Source: Grifola frondosa
Taxonomy: Eukaryota > Basidiomycota > Agaricomycetes > Polyporales > Grifolaceae
Assembly: GCA_001683735.1 (NCBI GenBank)
Contig: LUGG01000015.1
Coordinates: 930,001 to 994,000, forward strand
Length of the DNA stretch: 64,000 bases
Direction of reading: 5' to 3'
Shown: in pieces, positions 33,211 through 43,381 of the stretch
Position numbering within the stretch: position 1 is the stretch's first letter
Layout: each line of letters opens with the position of its first letter
Position numbers and translations under genes: made by a program
The notes under the pieces: model-generated
Seen by the model: only the letters and a program-made list of their open reading frames with translations
Told to the model about the DNA's origin: nothing
Database searches by the model: none

Positions 33211-34026
33211 ATGCCGAAGAAGAATATGCTGGCCAGTGGCGCGGTTGCTTCAAGACGCCAAACGCTTGCTGCTTACTGCAAACTATGTCTATACCATTTC
33301 TTTATGAACCACCCGAAGTTTATTGACCAAATGCGTACTTCTTCCGTTTCGGTACCCCCCCTCTTGAAGCATACCTGTCGAATCGTCAGCACAGAGCCTG
33401 CTGATGTTCCTCACTGACCGCGCCACACCTCATCTCCCGATACCCAAGCTCATTGACTTGTTCCAAGTTGACTGTACTATCTACATGCTCATGACGAAAT
33501 TAGTCGGCCGTCCGTTGCTCAAAATGGACAAGCTTTCACTCAAAGAGCTCGCGTTAGTTACGGGAGACATCCTCAATATTCTCGACGAACTTTGGCGCAT
33601 TCCGCAATCTACGTCGCTCGCGGGCCAAGTCATGTCCAGTGCGAGTGGCCACGGTCTCCCACACCCCTTCTTCGAAGAGATCGCAGGACCGTATAATTCC
33701 ACTATAGGCTGCTATGAGAGCACGCAAATCAACACGTTCAAACGGTCTCCAGAAGTCCTGAAGCCGATCATCGACGATGCTATCGTGTGGGTCCATATCG
33801 ACCTTACCATGCGCAACGTCTTGGTCGAGATCGGGCGGGTCTCTGGGACCGTTGACTGGGAGGCTACCGAGGTATTGGCTGTTGCACGTTCTTCGACGTC
33901 CTCGCCGGGCTGCCAAGGCAGTCATTTGGGTGAGATTTTGGATTAATGACTACCGTTTCGATCAGGCCTGCGATCGAGGACACGTATAATGCCTCAAAGA
34001 CTATGATCATTTATCCCCTCTCTTGA
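33211..34026 (+). pseudogene. APH-like kinase, degraded copy
   Basis: Homologous to the intact minus-strand gene at 40244-41068. The first 68 codons (from MPKKNMLASGAVA) end at TGA 33415-33417 (TEPADVPH). The body continues in a shifted frame from about 33404, LTDRATPHLPIPKLIDLFQV, and keeps VWVHIDLTMRNVL (HxD) and VDWE. Directly after VDWE the frame slips (EATEVLAVARSSTS), while the adjacent frame still encodes LPRYWLLHVLRRPR and later FWINDYRFDQ. It has at least two frame breaks, so the protein cannot form the full C-lobe. APH-type (aminoglycoside phosphotransferase fold) proteins in fungi are mostly small-molecule or orphan kinases. Confidence 0.75.
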
Positions 34027-34416
34027 CAAAGTTCTTTCACCTTTTTTTACATGGATCAGGTACGTTCGCACCAGACAATTTCCTGGCCCATGCTGGACGC
34101 GCTCGCCATATGCCGAAGTAGATGGTCCTCTATCCCCGTTAATTTCCCTCACTCACTTGTGTTTAGATACCAATCCACCCCTATACAAGGCATATGTACA
34201 AACAGCAGCTTCTTCCTTTAAGCTCCATCCTTCGAAAACTCGACACATGAGATATCATTACGCCATAGTCTCATATAAATCCATGGCACATATACCCGCG
34301 CCGAAGGAAGGAACTGATACATCACAAGCCTTCCTAGATTCCTCCACCCATCTATAGCAGAATAGTCCTCAGCAACGCGTATATGTGACCAGGTGCGTGC
34401 ATCACATACCTAATTA

Positions 34417-34938
34417 TTAGAGAAGGTCCTCCACAGGGACAGTGTACTCCCTGCGGAAGAGGAAGTCGGTGGCGTACTGATTCCCGCAAGTTGTGCTGCG
34501 AGTGGTCACCATCTTCTCTATCTCCTGAGCGCGCTCAGGAGCGATGATGCGGCCGAGGACATGTGTCACCCACGTCCTACAAGTGACACCGGCCTGGCGG
34601 TTCTGCTGAGCGGTAGGGTAGCTCACCGAGAATATCTCCGAGCACATCTGCCTGAACGAGGTGATGTCCATGGCATTGTAATCCGTGACCCTGAAATAGC
34701 CTAGGATTTGCATACTGTTCGTCAGCGTCCCGGGGCCTGTGGGGAGCGACTGCTCCACGTATGCCTCAGGGCCGTATGCGTCTTTCGTAGTTGGTGCCCA
34801 TTGGTGGCGGGTGGCGGTGCCGTTATGGTCGACGTGGACGAATGCCCAGTGAAAACTGGGCCCATCCAAGGGAATAGTGTGGATGTAGAGAGAGTTCGTA
34901 TCCAAACGGATGGGAAGACCGTCGCCGCGTTGAGCCAT
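34417..34938 (-). CDS. Uncharacterised Agaricomycete protein, intact copy
   Basis: 173 residues, one exon, from ATG at 34938 to the stop at 34417. It starts MAQRGDGLPIRLDTNSLYIH and contains FHWAFVHVDHNGTATRHQW, AYVEQSLPTG, QQNRQAGVTCRTWVTHVL and CGNQYATDF. The HWA(F/L)..D..G.ATRH..W and GCRTWV-type blocks recall a fungal family I tentatively associate with DUF7770, but I cannot confirm this. No signal peptide or membrane segment is seen. Its frameshifted twin lies at 39281-39803 in the other duplication arm, with most differences conservative, so this protein has probably been under selection. Function unknown. Confidence 0.7.
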   Translation of the reverse strand: MAQRGDGLPIRLDTNSLYIHTIPLDGPSFHWAFVHVDHNGTATRHQWAPTTKDAYGPEAYVEQSLPTGPGTLTNSMQILGYFRVTDYNAMDITSFRQMCSEIFSVSYPTAQQNRQAGVTCRTWVTHVLGRIIAPERAQEIEKMVTTRSTTCGNQYATDFLFRREYTVPVEDLL

Positions 34939-35290
34939 TCGATACGGGAGATCTGCGCGAGGCGCAACGGTGGCGTGTCAGCTCAGGACTTCCACAGGGC
35001 ATTGAAAGTGCAATATACTCACGGTTCTGAGACGAATCGACGAGGAGATAGTATACGCAGTAGCTGTGAATATGAGCGCACTAATAGTGGGTATGGAGGA
35101 GGTTCATCGATGTGCTCTCCTTTAAGTGCTCGACGTAGCACAACTCCGCTCACTCCGTCTGAGGTGGAAGCGAGGACATGTGACAGCTAGCACAAGAATT
35201 CGAAGCCAAATCAAGAGATAAGAAGCAAACGGAAGACAGAAATATGTTGTGGGAGCGCACTAGCGGTTTCTGCCTGAGAACTATCGTCAT

Positions 35291-35847
35291 ACTCCCGATC
35301 CAAGTTAGAGCGCAGGATGACAAACACGGGTAACACGGGCAGAGTTGCCAGGCCCTTCCGGATTCTCATACCTGCTCAGAGTACTTCTCAGCCTGCGTCG
35401 CCGAAATACACATCCATGCTAGTGGTCTCTCCCGCTGCATGCACACTTTGTTATGCAGCGGGTCTCCACAAATATACGATTGTACGATGCTAATCCGTGG
35501 ATCTGCACAAGCTCGGCATGAACTGGCGCCCGCCTCCTCGTTCGTGACATACTGAATCGTCCTAGTCGCACTCCTCAGGGGACCGTACGTTTTGCCCTCG
35601 CCGTGCACGCCGTCAGGCGGCTGAGCTTGAAGGAGAACCGGCATGCTTTTGTGCAGGAGGATCGAGCGGGCGCCAGACTTCGCCTCTTGTCGACGACTGT
35701 GAATACGCCCTTCCTTCTCCCTGCCGTGCCACGGATCGTCGTCGGGAATATGTAATTGTGCTGGATGCTAGTTCGACGGAGGCATATCCCACTCTCGCCC
35801 GATCGCATGGGCTGTTGGATGCCCGGTCAAGCGATGAGGCGCGGATC
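35291..35847. other. Spacer between left arm and GT49
   Basis: Minus-strand frames at 35366-35808 overlap in two registers; one ends CISATQAEKYSEQ before GTATGAG, which resembles an exon end. I do not recognise a product and do not call a gene. It may be a 3' exon of GT49 or chance. Confidence 0.3.
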
Positions 35848-37758
35848 TCAGAATGAGCCTATAATTGCGTGCGGAGAAAGAAACAACAATACTCGGTCTA
35901 AGTGATCAAAATTCGTATGATGATAACAGGGGATACGACAGAAAATAAAACGTGAATGATCCCTCAGATTGATCTTCATCCACTGACGAGCTGCAGAAGT
36001 CTCATGTAAAACGAACATAAAGAGTGGCAGAAGGCTGACCTGGGCTGCGATCCTGGCGACGTTCTTGATCTTCTTGCATTCCTCCTGTACATTGAAGCCG
36101 CGCGGAGTGTGTAGCGTGCCATCACGAAGGTATCGGTGAATATATCTTCGGGTAAGGACGCGGATGAGAAATAATGTCGCAGAAAGACGCTTGCAAGGAC
36201 TTACCGCAGACAAGTCTCTTCTTTGAAATCGGAATATAGCTTGCGGTTGTACTTTCTCTGCGAGCGCAATCATTGATGTTATTGAATGATATAGTGCGAT
36301 ATATGCGCTTACCTCTTCTTTCCTAGCCTCTTCTTCGTACTTGTGACTCTGGTGAATTATGAAATGATCCGCAAGGACGTAGAATGATACACCACTCAAG
36401 TACATCTCGAATAAACATGCCGCCTTGTTGCCGCCATAGCCCGTAAAACGTTCATCGCACCTAGAAATATGTCTATTCAGCACAGCGGAGTATTGCGAAA
36501 AGACTTACCAGCTGACACTCTTGCTCATAATCACATAGGGCTCATACGCACTTTGATACTGCGTTACCTTGTAAATATTCCCAGATCCTGGGGGATAGAG
36601 TAGTACTTTTGGTAGTCGGTGCTGTTGTGCCCTGGCGCCCATGAAGCATGAAAGGAGGTAATGACAGGGGGAGACGACCTCGTGAGTCGGAGCAGACTCT
36701 GCGATGTATCAGCGACAATTCAAAAGTAACATGAACGACGAGCTTGCCTCTTTGTCAGTGGGAAAGCTCCGCTGATCAGCGCCATCCTCCTGCTTGACAT
36801 ACTCGAATGCAGGGACAACAAGTGCAGCACTGCCTTCACGAAGCATGCTGACCATCTCCCTGCTTCCGACGTCGCGCTTCCCTCCTTCGATATCCACGCC
36901 ATTCACTTCCTCCTTCGCCTGTCGAATAGCATCCCCGATTGCAGAGCGCCAGTCGGTGCATACAGCGAAGTCCACGTCGAGCATCATGACGAACTCCGTA
37001 CGTGCGAAGAGCCGCGCCGCATTGCGCCAGACGTTGAACTGTCGTCCTCCCTCGCCTTCCTCGCCAGCAGCCGCAGGACCCGTGAAAGGAGACAGCGCCA
37101 GATGGACGTCGACGTAAGTCGAGAAGAGCGGCGTGGAAGAATAAAGCACGTGCAGGCTGTTGAGTGCCACGACAGACGGATGAGTGGGCGGCAGAGAGAC
37201 AAACGAGGAGTGCGAAGGGAGAGGAATGTGGACTGTAACTGAGATTGGACCTTGATACCGTTCTACAAGCTGCTTGAAGACCTTGAAGCGGTTACTAGTG
37301 ACAAGAGTAGTGATAGACACATCGTCTTCTCGGATATCGCCAGTAGCCCTGTAATAGAAAGGAATGATTCTCGTAGGATGCATGGCCTGAGAGAATGCTT
37401 TGGAGAGTAACGTCTCTTCTAAGATAGAATGATTTGCAGCAGCAGTACCGTACGACGGAAGATGGACCACCTCAGAGGACACAAAGCCAGCAGACCAAAG
37501 ATCAACCCAGGCATCCCGACTCAAGGAATCCACATTTCTAGTAGCTACATTGCCCGCATGACCAGTCACAGCTAGGGCGCGCAGGTTTGGCGAGTTGATG
37601 TCCTCCTGTGCAGGAGGGACATGTGTCGGCAGTGAGGGGTACCAGATGTGACCTACAGACCTTGCAGCGAGATATTGAGTGGTGTAAAGCACAGCAACTG
37701 AAACATATGTCACGACACAGAACTGAACAGACTTGATTAAAGCCGAAAGAATAGCCAT
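35848..37758 (-). CDS. GT49 (LARGE-like) glycosyltransferase, one frame break
   Basis: A multi-exon minus-strand gene. The start at 37758 (MAILSALIKSVQF) puts a signal anchor (FCVVTYVSVAVLYTTQYLAA) at residues 12-31, as in a type II Golgi protein; the upstream in-frame extension to 37947 overlaps an inverted GT49 fragment and is unlikely to be coding. The catalytic domain shows FVMMLDVDFAV (the DxD metal/nucleotide-sugar motif), then SFHASWAPGHNSTDYQKYYS, PPGSGNIYKVTQYQSAYEPY, CDERFTGYGGNKAACLFEMY and FYVLADHFIIHQSH, typical of glycosyltransferase family 49. Introns include GTAAGTCTTT..TTTCTAG near 36507-36462. The exon near 36590 needs one extra base in a C5 run (G5 at 36590-36594) to join KYYSIP to PPGSGNIYK, so the gene is frameshifted here or mis-assembled. 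The acceptor substrate is unknown. Confidence 0.7.
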
Positions 37759-38056
37759 GTTGCCCAGAATTCTTCTGCACTGGTTGCTCCAGAGAACGAA
37801 GCTCTGGAGATCGTTCCTACTACAAACATCACCAAACATGATAGTAAATATTGCCACCAATCTAGACTCTTCAGTGTCCTCAACTGTTGCTGGTAGCAGA
37901 TCACGGAGCCTGCTATGCCTCACGGAGTCATCTCCCCTTGCCATCACTTCCTTTCATGCTTCGTGGGCACCAGGGCACAATAGCACCGACTACCATCAGT
38001 ATTACGCTATCAGGATCTGGGGATATCTACAAATTAAAGCTGCATCTAGTTCGTGA
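37733..38056 (+). pseudogene. Inverted GT49 exon fragment
   Basis: On the opposite strand to the GT49 gene and overlapping its 5' end, this frame contains ITSFHASWAPGHNSTDYHQY, nearly identical to ITSFHASWAPGHNSTDYQKY of the GT49 exon at about 36545-36700. Nucleotide similarity runs roughly 37890-38045. The rest of the frame is not GT49-like. It is a partial, head-to-head copy, too short to be functional. Confidence 0.75.
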
Positions 38057-38929
38057 GCGTAAGAACGCTTGACATTTTCGGACGGATCCCACCGGTCGAG
38101 TCACCACGCTGATAGCAGGCCGATCATGCTCATAAGCCGTTGGGAGAATGACTCGGAAAGAAGCATATAATTCAGAAATGAGCCTGAGAGTGGAAGGCAG
38201 TTGTCGACGGCAATTGTACGGTATGTCATGCAATGTCATGTGGTGTGGAAAAACTCTAGTTATAGTTTGCATCATGAGGTACTGATGTTGCCTTCAGGTG
38301 CGCTTGATGTCCCAACGTCGTCATACACAACACGTGTAAGGCCATCTCACAATCCGATACAAAAGTCTTGGCTGGAGAGTCCTCTAGGCTCGAAGGCATG
38401 CTACATCACCAGTCCGGACAAATGGGTCGACGCCCCCATGCTTGCGCGGCAGACAAGTCGTGCGGGCTCGAGGACGGCCGTCGACACCGAGTCATGAGGC
38501 TACCAGATGCCACGAGCGCCACCACATTCCCAATGATAAGACTGGGAAGCATGGACGCGCTATGTTTCTTTTTACGTGAGAATCATCATCGCGGGTTCTA
38601 GATTCGATTCTCAGACCAGCTAGCTCTTCAACAGCTGGCGCCACACTTCTATCAGCCATGCTTGTGTACTAGCATAATGGTCAATTACCTCGCGAGGATG
38701 AACAAGCTTTAGACGATGGCTATCAGTGGGCTGGCGGTTTGGCAGTCTAGAGAGACTTCCTGTCTTTTTTTTGTTGCTGGCTGGGCATGGACACGCTCCG
38801 TACTCTTTTGTCTCCTTTGAGAATCACCTCTTCCTTGAGTCAGCCCATGTCGCCCAACGCTATCGTATTCGTCCTGCTCTGCGCCCTAAGGCCTCATGCC
38901 CGAAAGGCTTACTTCGATTGAGAGCTGAT
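38057..38929. other. Spacer, no gene seen
   Basis: No frame with coding character. It lies between the inverted GT49 fragment and the right arm of the 2.1-kb inverted duplication. Confidence 0.4.
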
Positions 38930-39280
38930 AGATTCTCTGGCAGGAACCGCTAGTGCGCGCCCATAACATATTTTTGTTTCCCGTTTGCTTCTTATCTCTC
39001 GATTTAGCTTCGAATTCTTGCGCTGGCTGTCAAGGGCAACCACATGTCCTCGCTTCCATCTCAGACGAAGTAAGCGGAGTTGTGCTACCTCGAGCAAAAT
39101 AAAGAGAGAGCACATCGACGAGTTTCCTCCATCCCCATTACTAGTGCGCTCTCAAGTTCACTGGTGCTATTCCTTCTTTGATTTGTCTCAGAACTGTGAG
39201 GATATTGCACTTTTAATGCCCAGTGGAAGTCCTGAACTGATACGCCACCGTTGCGCTACCTGCAGATCTCCCCGTATAGA

Positions 39281-39803
39281 ATGACTCAACGCGGCGACGG
39301 TCTTCCCCATCCGTTTGGATGCAAACTCACTCTACATCCACACCATTCCCTTGGGTGGGCCTGGTTTTCACTGGGCATTCATCCACGTCGACCACAACGG
39401 CATCGCCACCCGCCACCACTGGGCAACAACTACGAGAGACCCCAATGGCCTGGAGGCATACGTGGAGCAGTCGCTCCCCACAGGCGCCAGAACGAAGACG
39501 AGCAATAGGCAGATCCTAGGGTACTTCAAGGTCCCGAATTACACTGCCATGGACATCGCCTCGTTCAGACGGATGTGCTTGGGGATATTCTCGGCGAGTT
39601 ACCCTACTGCCCAGCAGAACCGCCAGGCCGGTATCACTTGTAGGACGTGGGTGACGCATGTCCTCAGCCGCATCCTCGCTCCTCAGCGCGCTAAGGAGAT
39701 AGAGAGGATGGTGACTACTCGCAGCACAACTTGCGGGAATCAGTACGCCACCGACTTCCTTCTCCGCAGGGAGTACACTGTCCCTGTGGAGGACCTTGTC
39801 TAA
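39281..39803 (+). pseudogene. Uncharacterised protein, frameshifted copy
   Basis: Twin of 34417-34938. From ATG 39281 it reads MTQRGDGLP and then diverges (HPFGCKLTL), because the run after GTCTT is CCCC here and CCC in the intact copy. From 39315 the correct frame continues MDANSLYIHTIPLGGPGFHW to YTVPVEDLV and the stop at 39803. So only the first 11 or so residues are lost if translation starts at 39315 (162 aa); the protein could still be made. All conserved blocks (FHWAFIHVDHNG, ITCRTWVTHVL, CGNQYATDF) are present. Confidence 0.65.
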
Positions 39804-40243
39804 TGGCTAGGTGCGTTGCGTACCTGGTCACATATACACGTTGCTGAGGTCTATTATGCTGTAGTGAGCTCAGCTATGTAATCATCATTTGTAGGCAGGA
39901 GGAGTGAAGGAACGTAGGAAGGTTTGTGATGTATCAGTTTTTTTTTTCTTCGGCGCAGATATATGTGGCATGAATGTATATGAGTGAGACTTGCGTAATG
40001 GTATCTTAAGTGTCGATTTTTGAAGGAACGAACTCGACAAGAAGAATCTGTTGTCTATGTACAAACCTCGTATAGGGGCGGATTGTATCTAAGCACACGT
40101 GGTAATGGAAGAGGATATGAATCAATGGGAATAGAGGACCATATACATCGACGTAGGACGACCGCATACAGCATAGGTAATGGGCAATCTTGGCTGCTGC
40201 GAACGTATCCGGTCCATAGGTGAAAGAAAGTGAAAGAACTTTA
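39804..40243. other. Convergent intergenic spacer in right arm
   Basis: Between the 3' ends of the 173-aa gene and the kinase. It contains a T9 run near 39940 and no gene. The matching spacer in the left arm is 34027-34416. Confidence 0.5.
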
Positions 40244-41068
40244 TCAAGAGAAGGGATAAATGATCATGGTCTTTGAAGCATTATACGCGTCCTCGATCGC
40301 AGGATCGAAACGGTAGTCATTAATCCAAAACCTCACCCAAATGCCTTGGCAGCCCGGGCGAGGACGTCGAAGAATATGCAACAGCCAATGCCTCGGCAGC
40401 CAGCCGGCGTCCTCCCAGTCAATGATCCCAGAGACCCGCCCGTTCTCGATCAAGACGTTGCGCATGGTAAGGTCGGTATGGACCCACACGATGGCATCGT
40501 CGATGATCGGCTTCAGGACTTCTGGAGACTGTTTCGACGTATTGATTTGCATGCTCTCATAACAGTCTATAGTGGAACCGTACGGGCCCGCGATCTCTTC
40601 GCGAAAGAAAACGGGATGTGGGAGGCCGTGGCCACTCGCACTGGACATGACTTGGCTTGCGAGTGACATAGGTTGGGGGATGCGCCAAAGTTCGTCGAGA
40701 ATAGTGAGGATATCTCCCGTAACTAACGAGAGCTCTTTGGGTGAAAGCTCGTCCATTTTGAGCAAAGGACGGCCAGGTAGTTTCGTCATGAGCGTGTAAG
40801 TGGCACCGTCAACTTGGAACGAGTCAATGAGCTTGGGTATCGGGGAGGTAGGTGTGGCGCGATTGAGGAAGCGCAGGGCATCAGCCTCTGTGCTGACAGT
40901 TCGACAGGTACGCTTTAAGACGAGAGGGATACCGAAACGGAAGAAGTAGACGTTTGGTTCATAAACGTCGGGTGGTTCACAAAAGAAAGGCCGGGAGAGG
41001 AGGAGGTATAGACGTAGTTTGCAGCGAAGTAGCAGTCGTTTGACATCCTGAAGTAATCGTGCCAGCAT
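40244..41068 (-). CDS. APH-fold kinase, intact copy
   Basis: 274 residues in one exon. Residues 48-61 (PLVLKRTCRTVSTE) fit the ATP-lysine strand and the paired Glu of the N-lobe. YTLMTKLPGRPL (91-102) is the hinge. VWVHTDLTMRNVLI (195-207) is the catalytic loop with H197, D199 and N204. IIDWEDAGW (215-223) supplies the metal-binding Asp217. This is the aminoglycoside-phosphotransferase/choline-kinase fold (PF01636-type). No glycine-rich loop is obvious, as is common in fungal members. The likely reaction is ATP-dependent phosphorylation of a small molecule, but the substrate is unknown. The degraded twin in the left arm shows this locus was duplicated and then kept once. Confidence 0.8.
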   Translation of the reverse strand: MLARLLQDVKRLLLRCKLRLYLLLSRPFFCEPPDVYEPNVYFFRFGIPLVLKRTCRTVSTEADALRFLNRATPTSPIPKLIDSFQVDGATYTLMTKLPGRPLLKMDELSPKELSLVTGDILTILDELWRIPQPMSLASQVMSSASGHGLPHPVFFREEIAGPYGSTIDCYESMQINTSKQSPEVLKPIIDDAIVWVHTDLTMRNVLIENGRVSGIIDWEDAGWLPRHWLLHILRRPRPGCQGIWVRFWINDYRFDPAIEDAYNASKTMIIYPFS

Positions 41069-41623
41069 GTTCTTCTTGACTAGTCACAGTGCGATCTCCG
41101 ATGAGGAATGCTGAGCATTAATGCTGACGAGCCACTCACCAAAAAAACTTCAGTATATATTGCAATCGATACAGGAAAGCTTGAAGAAGTGAGCTATGAG
41201 AGAAACGGGATTTACAGATAAGGCGCGAGCCCAAAATATGCGCAAATTGACGTTACAGTTCCGATTCTCATATACTTACGAATCGACCGTTGAAAAGCTG
41301 GAGCACGCTGCGCGTGGGAAACAGGCATGTCTTCTCTCACGCTTCCATCGGAAGGCGTTAGGTTTTTTGGGATATTGAACATCGAACATTTTCTGGAGAT
41401 GACATAGACTAATTCATTTCTTGACAGCTCATTATCACTAACGGGATATACAGTAAGTACTACCACTACAGACCAAACCGCCAAGGTAGACAATGCTTCG
41501 TTGATCATCGTGGAGTTGTCTTCCACCTGACCTTACATTATGTCCGAAAAGCACGTAGCGATATTTGAAGAAAAATAAATCAAAATGATCTGGAAAACGC
41601 ATGTCAAAGTCGTCATTTCCGCT

Positions 41624-42680
41624 CTACACAGTGACACGTTGCTCTCCACCAGAACCCAGCTTTGTAACAGTCCGGGTGACGACTGTGACGTGAGTCATCC
41701 CAATGAGAACCACCGCAGTGATGACTAGGCGTGCGACGAGTATCGAGATGAAATTGTCTCCGCTCCCGGCTGCCACTGCAGCGTTATCTGAGTTATTCAA
41801 TAGCTCGGGCGCACGCCAGACATATGCGAGAATAAGTGCGAGAAAAGCGATGGCCGACCTACACGACATAGTTGAATGAGAAACAGCAGAGATCCTAGCA
41901 TCGAAACAGCGATTCATACCATGCTAGCCAAGCAGCAGGCGCGGCTAGAAGCGCCGAGACGCTTCGCCATCCTAGCTGCGCAGCATCCTGATTAGAAAGA
42001 ATGAGGATCGCAAGTTTAATACTGGCAGGTCGCAACGAAACTTACTTGTATCCACAACAATGCATTCTGAACATTGTAAAGAGTAAAGAAATGGACGAGG
42101 CCTAGCAATAGTCCAGTAAGGGCGCAGACCATGGATATGATTGCAAAAGCGTTTGTAAGAGGGTTTTGAGAGATATCGGAGACCTGTAAAAGTGCTACTG
42201 ATGTCCTTGAACGATACTTTAGCACAAATTGATATGATATTATTAGGGTCACTTACGAGAGGAGACCACCGCAGATAGCTGTCAATATCTTCCATTGTTT
42301 CAAAAGCATGCACAAGAAGAAACTCCACCTGTCCTGAAAGATATCGTCCGAAAGAGGTGGGGTTTGGACATGGTCATCGAATGGTGCCAGCAGTGAGATA
42401 TGGAACTCCGGTGGAAAATGTAACAAAAGACAGTGATAGTATATCTGAAAGGCCAGCCAACTGGCGAGAGACAAGGCCCTCGATCCAACTGAAGCATAGC
42501 GAGACAAACAGATAATCGAGATACAATCATCGATAAGTAGCATGAAGCAATCACTACTACTCACTTGCGCGAGAGTTCGGTATCGTGCGGGCTATTGTTG
42601 GAGATTCAGGCTCCAGGTCTACAGAGCCTGTTTCGGAAAGCGTAGATGAAGAGAATGACAGATGGCGGATGCAATTGAGC
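41624..42680 (-). CDS. Four-TM protein A (A-type), minus strand
   Basis: Stop at 41624; the start is uncertain. Exons read, 5' to 3': FQIYYHCLLLHFPPEF..DRWSFFLCMLLKQWKILTAICG near 42470-42260; SVALLQVSDISQNPLTNAFA with IISMVCALTGLLLGLVHFF near 42200-42050; WRSVSALLAAPAAWLAW near 41975-41922; and SAIAFLALILAYVWRAPELL to VVLIGMTHVTVVTRTV near 41861-41624. Four hydrophobic helices are predicted. I do not know the family; it appears to be a fungus-specific membrane protein. It is closest to protein D at 47329-48356 (IYYH.LLLHF, DRW, KQWK) and is transcribed away from B. An upstream exon with SETGSVDLEPESPTIA near 42640 may belong to it. Confidence 0.6.
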
Positions 42681-43381
42681 TTTCGTCGCATTGCACCAAT
42701 CGTCTCCTCGAAGTAGTCGAACTGCATACTGGAAACTATGACGAGAGGACAAAGTGAGGAGACTCGGGGAAAGAAGGAGGAACCGCAAGGAAGGTATGTC
42801 TAGATATCACCGTACAAGACACTTTAGTTTCACAGATTATAACACATACCGCAAAGTAATGTCGCAGACTGGTTGGAAATGGAAACCTATTATCGTTACG
42901 AAGAGACGACATGTGTGTATTGGGCATCGCCACTTCCATTATCGACGGTAATGGCACGGCTAAGCTGTGTGATGCCCTTCAACACAGATTGCTGCTGATC
43001 GCTGCTGTGTAGGATTAATGAGATAACTGGTGGTGGACGTAACTTCAAAGAAGCGGGGACGCGCGGTTTCCCACGCTTAGCGCGCTTCAGTTTTCAGTCC
43101 ATGTTTGCATGCTTTGCATCTGCTGCCTCAAAGCTCAACTAGTTGTAGCTGGTCGTAATGTGAGTAGCAATCCTAATCGAACCTATTCCACATTGGCAAT
43201 TATGTTCTATGCTGGATATCAGACACAGCCACCATATGGGCTAATACAACACTTGCTCTCCTTGAAACCCTAATATGCTTATGGCTTCTTAGAGAACAGG
43301 GAGCACTGATATTTAAGCAGTCTGGTGCAACGTTGCAGGGCCAGCATACTCAAGTTCTATTTTCATACCTAATCTTATTCA
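42681..43381. promoter_or_regulatory. Divergent promoter region of 4-TM genes A and B
   Basis: About 700 bp between the presumed 5' ends of A (minus) and B (plus). Near 43265 it holds GAAACCCTAATATGCTTAT, and a close match, GGAACCCTAATATACTCAT, lies near 47058 upstream of gene D. No other gene is visible. Confidence 0.4.

Larger units (their letters stand above)
33190..35290 (+). repeat. Left arm of 2.1-kb inverted duplication
   Basis: This segment (kinase pseudogene on plus, 173-aa gene on minus) is matched in reverse complement by about 38930-41090. Similarity covers both genes and the flanks: GCTTCGAATTCTTG near 39008 is the inverse of CAAGAATTCGAAGC near 35193, and the shared kinase 5' flank carries AAGAA(T/C)ATGCTGGC. 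The arms flank 3.6 kb that holds the GT49 gene. Confidence 0.85.
38930..41090 (-). repeat. Right arm of 2.1-kb inverted duplication
   Basis: Reverse complement of about 33190-35290, carrying the 173-aa gene (plus, frameshifted) and the APH-like kinase (minus, intact). Outer and inner edges are estimated by eye from the last shared blocks (for example GGAACCGCTAGTGCGC near 38942 and AGCATGTTCTTCTTG near 41066). Confidence 0.8.

Noticed and set aside
37759..37947. Upstream extension of the GT49 frame to ATG 37947
   Set aside because: It overlaps the inverted GT49 exon fragment and would place the signal anchor in mid-protein. The start at 37758 fits a type II membrane protein better.
43258..43290. 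AACCCTAAT as telomere-like sequence
   Set aside because: A single unit with no tandem TTAGGG array.
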